DNA from: Clostridia bacterium
GTDB taxonomy: Bacteria > Bacillota > Clostridia > Oscillospirales > Acutalibacteraceae
DNA length: 13,192 nucleotides
Direction: 5' to 3'
Assembly: GCA_017454565.1 (NCBI GenBank)
Contig: JAFTCS010000039.1
Coordinates: 1 to 13,192, forward strand
A program made the translations under genes and the position numbers. Positions 1-6,637 of this stretch are shown in pieces; within the stretch, counting starts at the first letter, position 1; every line of letters starts with the position of its first letter. The notes beneath the pieces were generated by a model that saw only the letters and a list, made by a program, of their open reading frames with translations, had not been told where the DNA came from and ran no database searches.

Positions 1-33
1 AGGAACATGCCCGCCGATTGTTCAATCAAGAAA

Positions 34-486
34 TCATGAAATATCCTTGCCTTCCTCGATGTCGGTAAGCAGATTTACCCGCCTTTCGTGTCTGCCGCCG
101 TCAAAATCTGTGGATATGAAAATATCCACGAGAGTATTGGCAAGCTCCATAGAGACCACATTCTGCCCCATGCAGATAACATTTGCATTGTTGTGCCTTC
201 TGGTCATTTCGGCAAGCATTTCGTTGGTGCATACTGCGGCCCGGATGCCTTTTACCTTATTGGCTGCCATTGACATACCCAGACCTGTGGTACAGCAAAG
301 AACACCAAGGTCGCAATTTTTGTCGGCAACCGCTTTTGCTGCCTTGAAAGCAAATCTTGGATAATCGACCGACTCTTTTGAGTAGCAGCCGAAATCCTCA
401 TACTCTATACCCTTTTCTTCAAGATGCTTTTTTATGGATTCCTTAAGCTCAAAAGCTCCGTGATCAGCTGCAAGTGCTAATTTCAT
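34..486 (-). CDS. rpiB: Ribose-5-phosphate isomerase B (RpiB/LacAB family)
   Basis: This 150-residue protein has the normal length for RpiB, which interconverts ribose 5-phosphate and ribulose 5-phosphate in the cytoplasmic non-oxidative pentose phosphate pathway. Seen in the sequence: the N-terminal ALAADHGAFELK segment with Asp8-His9, the catalytic-loop cysteine at Cys65 in CCTTGLGMSMAANK, the RRHNNANV motif with His98, and the C-terminal GGRHERRV segment. In most family members the residue after the catalytic cysteine is Gly (CGTG); here it is Thr (CTTG). The ATG is preceded by a GGGGAAG Shine-Dalgarno. It is the last visible gene of the leftward fhs-tsaE-tsaB-rpiB unit, 29 bases after tsaB with no terminator between. 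A LacA/LacB-type sugar-phosphate isomerase is the main alternative, but no lac-type genes are nearby. Confidence 0.93.
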   Translation of the reverse strand: MKLALAADHGAFELKESIKKHLEEKGIEYEDFGCYSKESVDYPRFAFKAAKAVADKNCDLGVLCCTTGLGMSMAANKVKGIRAAVCTNEMLAEMTRRHNNANVICMGQNVVSMELANTLVDIFISTDFDGGRHERRVNLLTDIEEGKDIS

Positions 487-515
487 TATTTCTTCCCCTT
501 TTTATATTTTTAAAC

Positions 516-1223
516 TCAGTTCATCTGCTGCCTTGCTTTAAGTTCACGCTCCGCCTGCGGTACTCTCAGATATATCGGCATAAGCTCGTCCGATGTACAC
601 AAGGAGCCGTTCACAGCCATTTTTTCAGCAGCCATAGCCGTACCGTAAGCGTGTTGGAAGCGTATATTCATAGGCGCAAGGGTCAGCATAGGAAATTCAT
701 CTGCAAAAGCCTTATTGCAGATGTCTGCGCCGTCACCCACAAGATAGATATTATTCTCTTCGTAATAGCCAAGCTCGTTTTTAAGCTCCTCAATGCTCAG
801 TGCCCTGTCTTCGGTTATGCGCTGCACAGTTCCGTTTTCAAGCATAAAAAGAGCATTATAAACCTGAGAACAGCGGGCGTCCATTACAGCGCAGACTATT
901 CCGTCACTGTACGGCATGGAATATGCCATCGCTTCAAGTGTAGATACCGCCGCACAGGGTTTTGACAGTGGAAATGTGATTCCCTTTACGGTAGAAACGC
1001 CTATGCGCACACCTGTAAATGAACCCGGTCCGGCATCAACAGCAAAAAGGTCTATATCCTCAGGCTTCGTATTGGTCATACTGAGCAAGTTGTCTATGAT
1101 CGGCATAAGAGTCTGGCTGTGGGTCGTTTTGACGTTAAGAAAAAACTCGCCCTCAAGAAAACCGTCGGTAACAAGAGCGGCCGAAACCGGTGAAGCAGTG
1201 GTATCTATTGCAAGTATTTTCAT
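516..1223 (-). CDS. tsaB: tRNA threonylcarbamoyladenosine biosynthesis protein TsaB
   Basis: The protein has 235 residues, the usual TsaB size. TsaB is an ASKHA-fold, catalytically inert partner of TsaD; with TsaE they transfer threonylcarbamoyl to A37 of ANN-decoding tRNAs (t6A). Seen: the N-terminal ILAIDTTASPVSAAL phosphate-loop strand, the family hallmark AGPGSFTGVRIG (about 64-75), STLEAMA, the MDARCSQVYNALF strand and the C-terminal PIYLRVPQAERE signature. Its ATG overlaps the tsaE stop by four bases (ATGA), so translation is probably coupled. The usual partner tsaD and the often adjacent rimI acetyltransferase gene are not in the window. The start is set by homology (MKILAIDT) and by a G-rich GAGGGG sequence upstream. 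Confidence 0.95.
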   Translation of the reverse strand: MKILAIDTTASPVSAALVTDGFLEGEFFLNVKTTHSQTLMPIIDNLLSMTNTKPEDIDLFAVDAGPGSFTGVRIGVSTVKGITFPLSKPCAAVSTLEAMAYSMPYSDGIVCAVMDARCSQVYNALFMLENGTVQRITEDRALSIEELKNELGYYEENNIYLVGDGADICNKAFADEFPMLTLAPMNIRFQHAYGTAMAAEKMAVNGSLCTSDELMPIYLRVPQAERELKARQQMN

Positions 1224-1660
1224 ATCATTTCCGTCCCCTCTATGGTTATTTCCCGTTCATTGTCAGAAATACACCTGATACTCACGTTTATCCGTTTATC
1301 AGGCAGGAAAGGCTCTATATTCTCGCTCCATTCGATTATCATTATACCCTGCCCCTGATAATCGTAGAAACCAGTGGAATAGAGATCGTCGAAGCTTCCG
1401 ATGCGGTACATATCAAAATGAAAAAGCATAAACCTGCCTTCATACTCGTGCACAAGAGCAAACGTAGGGCTGGATACACCGTCATCAATGCCAAGTCCAC
1501 GTGCAAGACCTCGTGTAAAGGCTGTTTTTCCAGCACCTAAGCCGCCGAACATGGCAATTATCTCTGTACCCTTTAATGTTTTGGCAAGCCTTTCGGCTAT
1601 TTCCTCGGTCTGCCGTTCACTTTTACTGTAAAGTTTCTGCAAGGTTTGTTTCTCTCCCAT
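1220..1660 (-). CDS. tsaE: tRNA threonylcarbamoyladenosine biosynthesis ATPase TsaE
   Basis: This is a 146-residue P-loop ATPase of the TsaE (YjeE) family, which binds the TsaB-TsaD heterodimer and supplies the ATP hydrolysis needed for multi-turnover t6A synthesis. Seen: Walker A GGLGAGKT at 39-46, the SSPTFALVHEY segment (63-73) with the conserved Thr66, HFDMYRI (81-87) with Asp83, and the IIEWSENI strand (108-115) typical of the family C-terminal half. The start codon shares one base with the fhs stop (TGATG) and the stop overlaps the tsaB start, so the gene is squeezed between both neighbours. Only a weak AGGA lies upstream, which fits re-initiation after fhs. Pairing with tsaB is normal; being coupled behind fhs is less usual. 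Confidence 0.95.
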   Translation of the reverse strand: MGEKQTLQKLYSKSERQTEEIAERLAKTLKGTEIIAMFGGLGAGKTAFTRGLARGLGIDDGVSSPTFALVHEYEGRFMLFHFDMYRIGSFDDLYSTGFYDYQGQGIMIIEWSENIEPFLPDKRINVSIRCISDNEREITIEGTEMI

Positions 1661-3327
1661 CAGAAAAGTCCTGTGATCTTGCCGTCGGCGTCAACATCTA
1701 TCTTCTCTGCGGCAGGAACCCTGGGCAGACCGGGCATGGTCATTATATCGCCTGTGTAAACGACAACGAAACCTGCGCCGTTGGAAAGTCTGACATCACG
1801 GACGGTTATGTTGAAATTCTTAGGTCTGCCCAGAAGTGTGGGGTCATCAGAAAGTGAATACTGGGTCTTGGCAATGCAAACAGGAAGGTCTCCGGCGCCT
1901 AACTTCTCAATGTCTGCGATCGCCTTGTCGGCAGCCGTGGTGTAAATAACGCCGTCGGCGCCGTAGATATTTCCGGCGATCTCCGAGATCTTTTCTTTAA
2001 TTGTAAGCTCAAGCGGATAAAGCGGCTTGAAGCAGGACTCTTTTTCACAGGCGGCAACGACCTTTTCTGCAAGCTCTCTGCCTCCTTCACCGCCCTTTGC
2101 GAATACCTCTGAAAGAGCAAAATCGGCGCCAAGGCTTGTACAGTAGTTTTTAATGAAGTCAAGCTCTGCATCTGTATCTGCATTGAAACGGTTGATAGCG
2201 ACTACTACAGGCACACCGTACTTGTGCATATTTTCAATGTGGGCGCCAAGGTTCACGATTCCTTTTTCGAGTGCAGCAAGGTTCTCGCTGCCAAGCTCGG
2301 CTTTGGGTACGCCGCCGTTATATTTCAGTGCACGGACAGTGGCCACCAGCACAACCGCGCTGGGGCTGAGACCTGCCTTGCGGCACTTGATGTCAAAGAA
2401 TTTTTCCGCGCCAAGATCGGAACCGAAACCGGCCTCGGTTACAAGGTAATCACCGAGTTTAAGACCGAGCTTTGTTGCTCTGACAGAGTTGCAGCCATGA
2501 GCGATATTTGCAAACGGGCCGCCGTGCATGATAGCCGGAGTACCCTCAAGCGTCTGTACAAGGTTGGGCTTTATTGCATCTCTGAGAAGAGCAGCCATTG
2601 CGCCGCTGGCCTTCAGATCGCGGGCATATACAGGCTTGCCGTCAAATGTATAGGCGACCAGAATGCTTCCCAGCCTTTCTTTCAGGTCGGTGATATCCGA
2701 AGCAAGGCAAAGTATAGCCATTACCTCGCTGGCGACAGTGATGATAAAACCGTCCTCGCGGGGCACACCGTTTACTCTGCCGCCGAGACCTGCAACTATA
2801 TTTCTGAGCTCTCTGTCATTCATATCAAGGCAGCGCTTTATGAGCACCTTTTTAACGTCTATACCAAGACTGTTGCCCTGCTGTATATGGTTGTCGAGCA
2901 TAGCGCAGAGCAGATTGTTTGCCGCTGTAATGGCATGCATATCACCTGTGAAATGCAGGTTGATGTCCTCCATAGGAACGACCTGGGCATATCCGCCGCC
3001 GGCAGCACCGCCCTTAACGCCGAACACCGGTCCGAGCGAAGGCTCACGCAGTGCGATAACTGTCTTCTTGCCGATAAGTGAAAGGGCGTCTCCCAAGCCG
3101 ACGGAAGTCGTGGTCTTGCCTTCGCCTGCGGGCGTTGGGTTTATGGCTGTCACTAAAATGAGTTTGCCGTCCTTTCCGGCTGACTTTTCTTTGATAAGGT
3201 TCTCGGAAAGCTTGGCCTTGTATTTGCCATAGTATTCAAGGTCGTCCTCATTGATCCCTAACTTGCGGGCGATGTTTACGATGGGCTGTACCTGAGCGCT
3301 CTGAGCTATCTCGATATCAGAAAGCAT
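1660..3327 (-). CDS. fhs: Formate--tetrahydrofolate ligase (10-formyl-THF synthetase)
   Basis: The protein has 555 residues, close to the roughly 556 typical of the bacterial single-domain enzyme. It makes 10-formyl-THF from formate, THF and ATP, feeding purine and formyl-Met synthesis, or the methyl branch of the Wood-Ljungdahl pathway in acetogens. Seen: the P-loop-like NPTPAGEGKTT at 63-73, the REPSLGPVFGVKGGAAGGG signature (94-112), DINLHFTGD (121-129), and a conserved C-terminal stretch about DIMTMPGLPRVPAA. The ATG follows GGAGAG with good spacing. It is the first gene of the leftward unit and has its own extended -10 promoter. No other acetogenesis gene is visible, so a general C1-supply role is the safer reading. 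Confidence 0.98.
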   Translation of the reverse strand: MLSDIEIAQSAQVQPIVNIARKLGINEDDLEYYGKYKAKLSENLIKEKSAGKDGKLILVTAINPTPAGEGKTTTSVGLGDALSLIGKKTVIALREPSLGPVFGVKGGAAGGGYAQVVPMEDINLHFTGDMHAITAANNLLCAMLDNHIQQGNSLGIDVKKVLIKRCLDMNDRELRNIVAGLGGRVNGVPREDGFIITVASEVMAILCLASDITDLKERLGSILVAYTFDGKPVYARDLKASGAMAALLRDAIKPNLVQTLEGTPAIMHGGPFANIAHGCNSVRATKLGLKLGDYLVTEAGFGSDLGAEKFFDIKCRKAGLSPSAVVLVATVRALKYNGGVPKAELGSENLAALEKGIVNLGAHIENMHKYGVPVVVAINRFNADTDAELDFIKNYCTSLGADFALSEVFAKGGEGGRELAEKVVAACEKESCFKPLYPLELTIKEKISEIAGNIYGADGVIYTTAADKAIADIEKLGAGDLPVCIAKTQYSLSDDPTLLGRPKNFNITVRDVRLSNGAGFVVVYTGDIMTMPGLPRVPAAEKIDVDADGKITGLF

Positions 3328-3408
3328 TGTTCATCTCTCCTTTTGGATTCCTTTGGTTCTTGCATTTTTTACGGACTTCAGATATTTCTGCCTGTTCGTA
3401 TCTTTAAT

Positions 3409-3437
3409 ATTATAGCACAAACTCACAGCATGCACAA
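3409..3437 (-). promoter_or_regulatory. Promoter of the fhs-tsaE-tsaB-rpiB unit
   Basis: Read on the minus strand there is a perfect TATAAT at 3414-3409, immediately preceded by TGC (extended -10). A weak TTGTGC lies 17 bases upstream at 3437-3432. The predicted transcript begins near 3402 and has a leader of about 75 bases before the fhs ATG. I see no folate- or SAM-type riboswitch in that leader. This is a sigma-A-type call from consensus match alone. Confidence 0.7.
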
Positions 3438-3529
3438 TACAAAGCCCGGATTTCTTTTTGTGACAAAATACAAGAAATTCTGCCCAAAAGCCGTTGAATA
3501 GGGCTAAAATCAGCATTAAGGTGCCTTTT

Positions 3530-3654
3530 GAACACTTAGGTATTTAATTAAAGCTGCTTTGCTTTACATCATATTTGAGCTTGGCTTTTACCGCTCATGG
3601 ATAAAATTGCAGAGCTAACAGAACACTTATCCTGTAAAGTTTATTCGCTTTACA
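3530..3654. repeat. Diverged direct repeat GAACACTTA ... GCTTTACA (two copies)
   Basis: GAACACTTA occurs at 3530-3538 and again at 3621-3629. Each copy is followed by GCTTTACA, at 3561-3568 and 3647-3654, with 22 and 17 bases between the two words. A third partial copy, GAACACT, is at 3707-3713. The order and strand of the two words are kept, which suggests an old duplication or repeated binding sites rather than chance. No function can be assigned from sequence alone. Confidence 0.45.
3633..3654. promoter_or_regulatory. Palindrome TGTAAAG-N8-CTTTACA, possible operator
   Basis: A perfect 7-base inverted repeat with an 8-base centre lies midway between the two divergent promoters. It has no T-tract on either side, so it is not a terminator. 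It could be a transcription-factor site serving either operon, but it lies about 105 bases upstream of the rightward -35 and about 195 bases from the fhs -35. The call rests only on symmetry and position. Confidence 0.3.
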
Positions 3655-3758
3655 CAACTGTTTGCGTCAAAAAATAAAAAATATTTCACCAAAACCGGCA
3701 CTAAAAGAACACTCCGGTTAAAAAACGAAAAAAAGATGGTTTAAGACTAAAAAATTAT

Positions 3759-3787
3759 TTGTATAATATATGATAATGTGATATAAT
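3759..3787 (+). promoter_or_regulatory. Promoter of the smsC-like operon
   Basis: TTGTAT at 3759-3764 and a perfect TATAAT at 3782-3787 are separated by exactly 17 bases, and TGA precedes the -10 (extended -10). A6/A7 tracts at 3720-3734 and 3749-3754 lie just upstream and could act as an UP element or curve the DNA. A second TATAAT at 3762-3767 has no good -35. The predicted start is near 3794, giving a short leader to the ribosome binding site. Confidence 0.75.
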
Positions 3788-3814
3788 ATATTTTACGCTT
3801 AATTCTACTCAGAA

Positions 3815-3830
3815 AAGGATGATAAAATTG
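3815..3830 (+). promoter_or_regulatory. Ribosome binding site deciding a TTG start for the SufC-like gene
   Basis: AAGGA at 3815-3819 touches the first possible start, ATG at 3819, leaving no spacer for the ribosome. The same AAGGA is eight bases from an in-frame TTG at 3828. Starting at TTG gives an N-terminus MLRLENIS, the usual SufC-type beginning (M-hydrophobic-basic-hydrophobic-E-N). I therefore prefer 3828; ATG 3819 would add only three residues. Confidence 0.6.
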
Positions 3831-4553
3831 CTAAGGCTGGAAAATATATCGTGGAGCACCCCTGACGGAGTTGGTGTGCTCAACAATCTGGATCTCACTG
3901 TGCCTGACGGTAAACTCATCGTCATAACAGGTCCTAACGGCGGAGGAAAGACTACTCTTGCAAAGATCATTGCCGGAATATACAGGCAGGACGGCGGAAA
4001 GATATTTCTTAACGACAGGGATATTACCGAAGCCGACATTACCGAAAGAGCAAAAATGGGTATAAGCTTTGCCTTTCAGCAGCCGGTAAGATTCAAAGGC
4101 ATTACCGTGCGCAGACTTATTGAGCTTGCTGCCGGTGAAAAGCTGCCCCTGGACAAGATATGCAATTACATGAGCCGGGTCGGCTTGTGTGCGGAAGAGT
4201 ATATCAACCGCGAAGTAAACTCTACCCTGTCCGGCGGCGAGATAAAGCGTATCGAGATCGCAACGGTGCTGGCAAGACATTCGGTGCTGACTGTTTTTGA
4301 CGAACCCGAGGCCGGCATTGACCTGTGGAGCTTTACAAATCTTATAAAGACCTTTGAGGATATAAGGAAAAATCTCGACGGCTCGATCATAATCATTTCC
4401 CATCAGGAAAGAATACTTCGCATAGCCGACGAGATAGCCATTGTCGCAGACGGCAGCATAAAAGCTCAGGGCAAGCCAGACGAAATGATGAAGCTGCTTT
4501 TGGAGAACAATTCGGTTACGGGTAAATGCTTTAAGCAGGAGGAGATGTTCTGA
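3828..4553 (+). CDS. SufC/SmsC-like Fe-S cluster assembly ATPase
   Basis: The product has 241 residues from TTG 3828 (244 from ATG 3819). It is an ABC-type ATPase without membrane segments. Seen (TTG numbering): Walker A GPNGGGKTT at 35-43, Q-loop FAFQQP around 82-86, signature LSGGE at 134-138, Walker B with D-loop LTVFDEPEAGID at 154-165, and switch His192 in ISHQ. The DEPEAGID motif resembles the DE(P/I)D(A/S)G(I/L)D of SufC rather than transporter ATPases. SufC hydrolyses ATP to drive conformational change in the SufB/D scaffold during Fe-S cluster assembly. The next gene, overlapping by one base, is a short SufB/D homologue, which supports this role. No sufD, sufS or sufU is present in the window, so the pair resembles the minimal two-component SmsCB type. 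A transporter ATPase is unlikely because no permease follows directly. Confidence 0.85.
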   Translation: MLRLENISWSTPDGVGVLNNLDLTVPDGKLIVITGPNGGGKTTLAKIIAGIYRQDGGKIFLNDRDITEADITERAKMGISFAFQQPVRFKGITVRRLIELAAGEKLPLDKICNYMSRVGLCAEEYINREVNSTLSGGEIKRIEIATVLARHSVLTVFDEPEAGIDLWSFTNLIKTFEDIRKNLDGSIIIISHQERILRIADEIAIVADGSIKAQGKPDEMMKLLLENNSVTGKCFKQEEMF

Positions 4554-5470
4554 TGAATGAGATAACCAAAGATCTGCTGAGAGAGATCTCCGATTGGGAC
4601 GGAGAATTCAAAGGCGCATACAACATCCGTGAGGACGGTCAGTGTGCCGGCAGAGTATCAAGCAAAAATATCAAGATCGAATCGAAAAAGGATAAGCCCG
4701 GTCTGGAGATATTCATTGCTCCCGGCACTAAGGGAGAAACCGTTTCTATCCCTGCCTGCGTTACTCACGGCGATGTGGACGATCTGGTGTATAACGACTT
4801 TTTCGTAGGCGAGAACGCTGATGTCATTATCGTTGCCGGCTGCGGAATCCACACTGAAACCGGCGAACCGGCAAGACACAACGGTATTCACCGATTCTTT
4901 CTGGGCAAGGGCTCCAAGGTAAAGTACCTTGAAAAGCACATCGGTAAAGGTCACGGCACAGGACTGCGCTCTATTGACCCGGTTACAGAGGCCGAGCTTG
5001 AAGAGGATTCACAGCTTGAAATGGATACCGCTCAGATCGGCGGTGTTGACAGAACCACAAGGATAACCCGTGCCCAGCTTGGCGCAAGGGCAAAGCTGCT
5101 TATCCGCGAAAGGATACTCACCGAGAAGGATCAGAATGCAAAAACTGACTTCAAGGTGGAGATGAACGGTAAAGACTCCGGTGTTGACCTCATCTCCCGT
5201 TCCGTGGCAAGGGATGATTCCCATCAGGAATATCATTCGGTCATTGTAGGCAACGCACCCTGTACCGGTCACTCCGAATGTGACGCGATAATCTCCGAAA
5301 ACGGCAAGGTGGATGCTGCTCCGGAGCTTCACGCCAGGGACAACGACGCTGCTCTCATCCACGAGGCAGCTATCGGCAAGATCGCAGGCGAGCAGATACT
5401 CAAGCTGCGTACTCTTGGCATGACCGAGGAGGAAGCCGAGGCGACTATAATCGACGGTTTCCTGAGCTGA
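4553..5470 (+). CDS. Short SufB/SufD-family scaffold (SmsB-like)
   Basis: The product has 305 residues, clearly shorter than E. coli-type SufB (about 495) or SufD (about 420). It keeps the beta-helix core and the C-terminal helical SufC-contact region (EEAEATIIDGFLS). Seen: five cysteines (31, 69, 97, 237, 243), CTGHSECDAI at 237-246, a His-rich stretch at 100-134, and HEAAIGKI at 270-277. By motif resemblance, Cys243, Glu271 and His270 may correspond to the SufB Cys/Glu and SufD His cluster-building residues, so a homodimer could supply all of them; this is inference. A good GGAGGAG lies eight bases before the ATG, whose A is the last base of the upstream stop, so the two genes are coupled. 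It probably forms a SmsC2B2-like complex that assembles Fe-S clusters in the cytoplasm. The name SufD or 'ABC transporter permease' would be misleading. Confidence 0.85.
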   Translation: MNEITKDLLREISDWDGEFKGAYNIREDGQCAGRVSSKNIKIESKKDKPGLEIFIAPGTKGETVSIPACVTHGDVDDLVYNDFFVGENADVIIVAGCGIHTETGEPARHNGIHRFFLGKGSKVKYLEKHIGKGHGTGLRSIDPVTEAELEEDSQLEMDTAQIGGVDRTTRITRAQLGARAKLLIRERILTEKDQNAKTDFKVEMNGKDSGVDLISRSVARDDSHQEYHSVIVGNAPCTGHSECDAIISENGKVDAAPELHARDNDAALIHEAAIGKIAGEQILKLRTLGMTEEEAEATIIDGFLS

Positions 5471-5500
5471 TATGCTTCTTGTACAGGAGGTTGGTTTGCT

Positions 5501-6586
5501 ATGATAAGCTTCAGAAAGATTTTATGTGTGTGCGTTTCCGCTATTATGTTTATGTCCCTTTTCACGGTGAGTGCAAATGCGGATGAGAATGAAAGCACCG
5601 GCAATGAGTTGTCTGAGCGGGTCTCGGAAATTGCGGTTTTCGGTGACTCCATTTCCGCCGGATACCGGCTGGAAAATTTCGACCGTTATGATTATTCAAA
5701 GGCGGAAGACTGCTTTGCAAATATTCTTTGCAGTCATTACGGCCTTGAGTACGGCAAGACATTTTTCAACTTTTCAAAAACAGGAGACGCCAGCGATGAT
5801 ACTCTTGATGTGCTGAGATCTGCCGATAAGGAAATAATTAAAAATTCCGATGTCATTATTATCTCAACAGGCGGAAACGACGTTATGGACGTTGTGGAGC
5901 TTGCACTGTATGACGCATTTAAAAACGAGTCCGAAAATTTCCGTAAGCTTGGGATCAATATCGACCTTTCAAGTCTCGGGGCAATCGAAAAGACACTTCT
6001 CAGCGTTTTTTCCGACCCAAATGCAAAGGAACCTCTTGACAGGATAATAAAAAAATGTACAGATACTACCGTACAGAATTCTTTCAGCAATACTGTACTC
6101 AAGTATGAAGAGAACATTAAGGAAATGATCTCATACATTCGCGAGACCGGTTCGGAGGCACAGATATATTTTCTTACACCGTATGATCCTACCTCACTGG
6201 CAGGCAGCAATGCGATAATTGACAGTATAGATAATATGCTCAGCAATATAAGTGCAAAAACACTTTCTGTTGCAGAAAGCAAGGAATACGGCTACGGTAC
6301 CTATGTTGAAGATCTTTTCAGTGAGTTCAAGGATAATCTTTTAGTCTGGACCAACCTGATAACTGCCGACATACATCCCAATAAGGACGGACACCGGCAT
6401 ATTGCCGATATGCTTATCACAGATATAACCTCTGTCCTTTCCCGGATGGAAACATCCGAACAGGCTCAGTCTGAAAAAAGCGTACCCTACAGCAATACGA
6501 TCATCTACATCTTATTCGGTGTTGCCTGTGCCTGTTCTGCGGCAATAATCGTTCACTCAATAATTACTTACCGTAAAAAGACATGA
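5501..6586 (+). CDS. Secreted, C-terminally membrane-anchored SGNH/GDSL hydrolase
   Basis: The product has 361 residues. Residues 1-27 form a signal peptide (basic start, hydrophobic core, likely cleavage after SANA). The SGNH blocks are visible: GDSIS at 48-52 with nucleophile Ser50, block II Gly95 in SKTGDASDD, GGND at 124-127 with Asn126, and block V DIHPNKDGH from 290 with Asp290 and His292. Asp is two residues before His rather than the canonical three, a variant I believe also occurs in clostridial relatives. A transmembrane helix lies at about 333-354, followed by YRKK, so the enzyme domain should face outside. The substrate is unknown; acyl or acetyl esters on lipids or cell-wall glycans are plausible. 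AGGAGG lies ten bases before the ATG, and only 30 bases separate it from the SufB-like gene, so it is probably co-transcribed. Confidence 0.85.
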   Translation: MISFRKILCVCVSAIMFMSLFTVSANADENESTGNELSERVSEIAVFGDSISAGYRLENFDRYDYSKAEDCFANILCSHYGLEYGKTFFNFSKTGDASDDTLDVLRSADKEIIKNSDVIIISTGGNDVMDVVELALYDAFKNESENFRKLGINIDLSSLGAIEKTLLSVFSDPNAKEPLDRIIKKCTDTTVQNSFSNTVLKYEENIKEMISYIRETGSEAQIYFLTPYDPTSLAGSNAIIDSIDNMLSNISAKTLSVAESKEYGYGTYVEDLFSEFKDNLLVWTNLITADIHPNKDGHRHIADMLITDITSVLSRMETSEQAQSEKSVPYSNTIIYILFGVACACSAAIIVHSIITYRKKT

Positions 6587-6637
6587 CATTTGCACATAAT
6601 CAGCCGGCTTTTGCAAACAATAATACGGGTGGTTTGT

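Larger units (their letters stand above)
3328..3827. other. Divergent intergenic region between fhs and smsC-like gene
   Basis: About 500 bases without a convincing gene. It holds two divergent promoters (3409-3437 minus, 3759-3787 plus), a diverged direct repeat (3530-3568 and 3621-3654), a TGTAAAG/CTTTACA palindrome (3633-3654), an AACCGG/CCGGTT inverted repeat (3693-3719) and A6/A7 tracts from 3669 to 3754. A 61-codon frame at 3331-3516 on the minus strand overlaps the fhs promoter and leader and looks non-coding. No typical riboswitch or tRNA fold was recognised. Confidence 0.7.

Noticed and set aside
1..8. Possible start codon of another minus-strand gene (ATG at 8-6) after rpiB
   Set aside because: Only eight bases remain in the window and the upstream sequence lacks a clear Shine-Dalgarno, so a gene cannot be supported.
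2224..3081. A 285-codon open frame on the plus strand opposite fhs
   Set aside because: It is wholly antisense to the well-conserved fhs coding sequence, has no recognisable domain and no ribosome binding site; it is a by-product of fhs codon use. The same holds for the plus-strand frames at 474-965 and 916-1278 opposite tsaB.
3328..3408. Folate-type riboswitch in the fhs leader
   Set aside because: The roughly 75-base leader lacks the conserved paired regions of known THF riboswitches as far as I can read by eye; an Infernal scan against Rfam would settle it.
3331..3516. A 61-codon minus-strand frame just upstream of fhs
   Set aside because: It contains the fhs promoter -10 and leader, has no ribosome binding site and no family-like features, so it is unlikely to be translated.
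3693..3719. AACCGG-N15-CCGGTT inverted repeat as a terminator
   Set aside because: The stem is only six pairs with a long loop, and the T-run on the minus strand is short (TTTT followed by GG). No gene ends here on either strand.
6212..6380. Loss of the canonical DxxH in the SGNH hydrolase as sign of an inactive enzyme
   Set aside because: Asp290 lies two residues before His292 in DIHPN, a spacing I believe occurs in related clostridial SGNH proteins, and all other blocks are intact, so inactivity is not supported.
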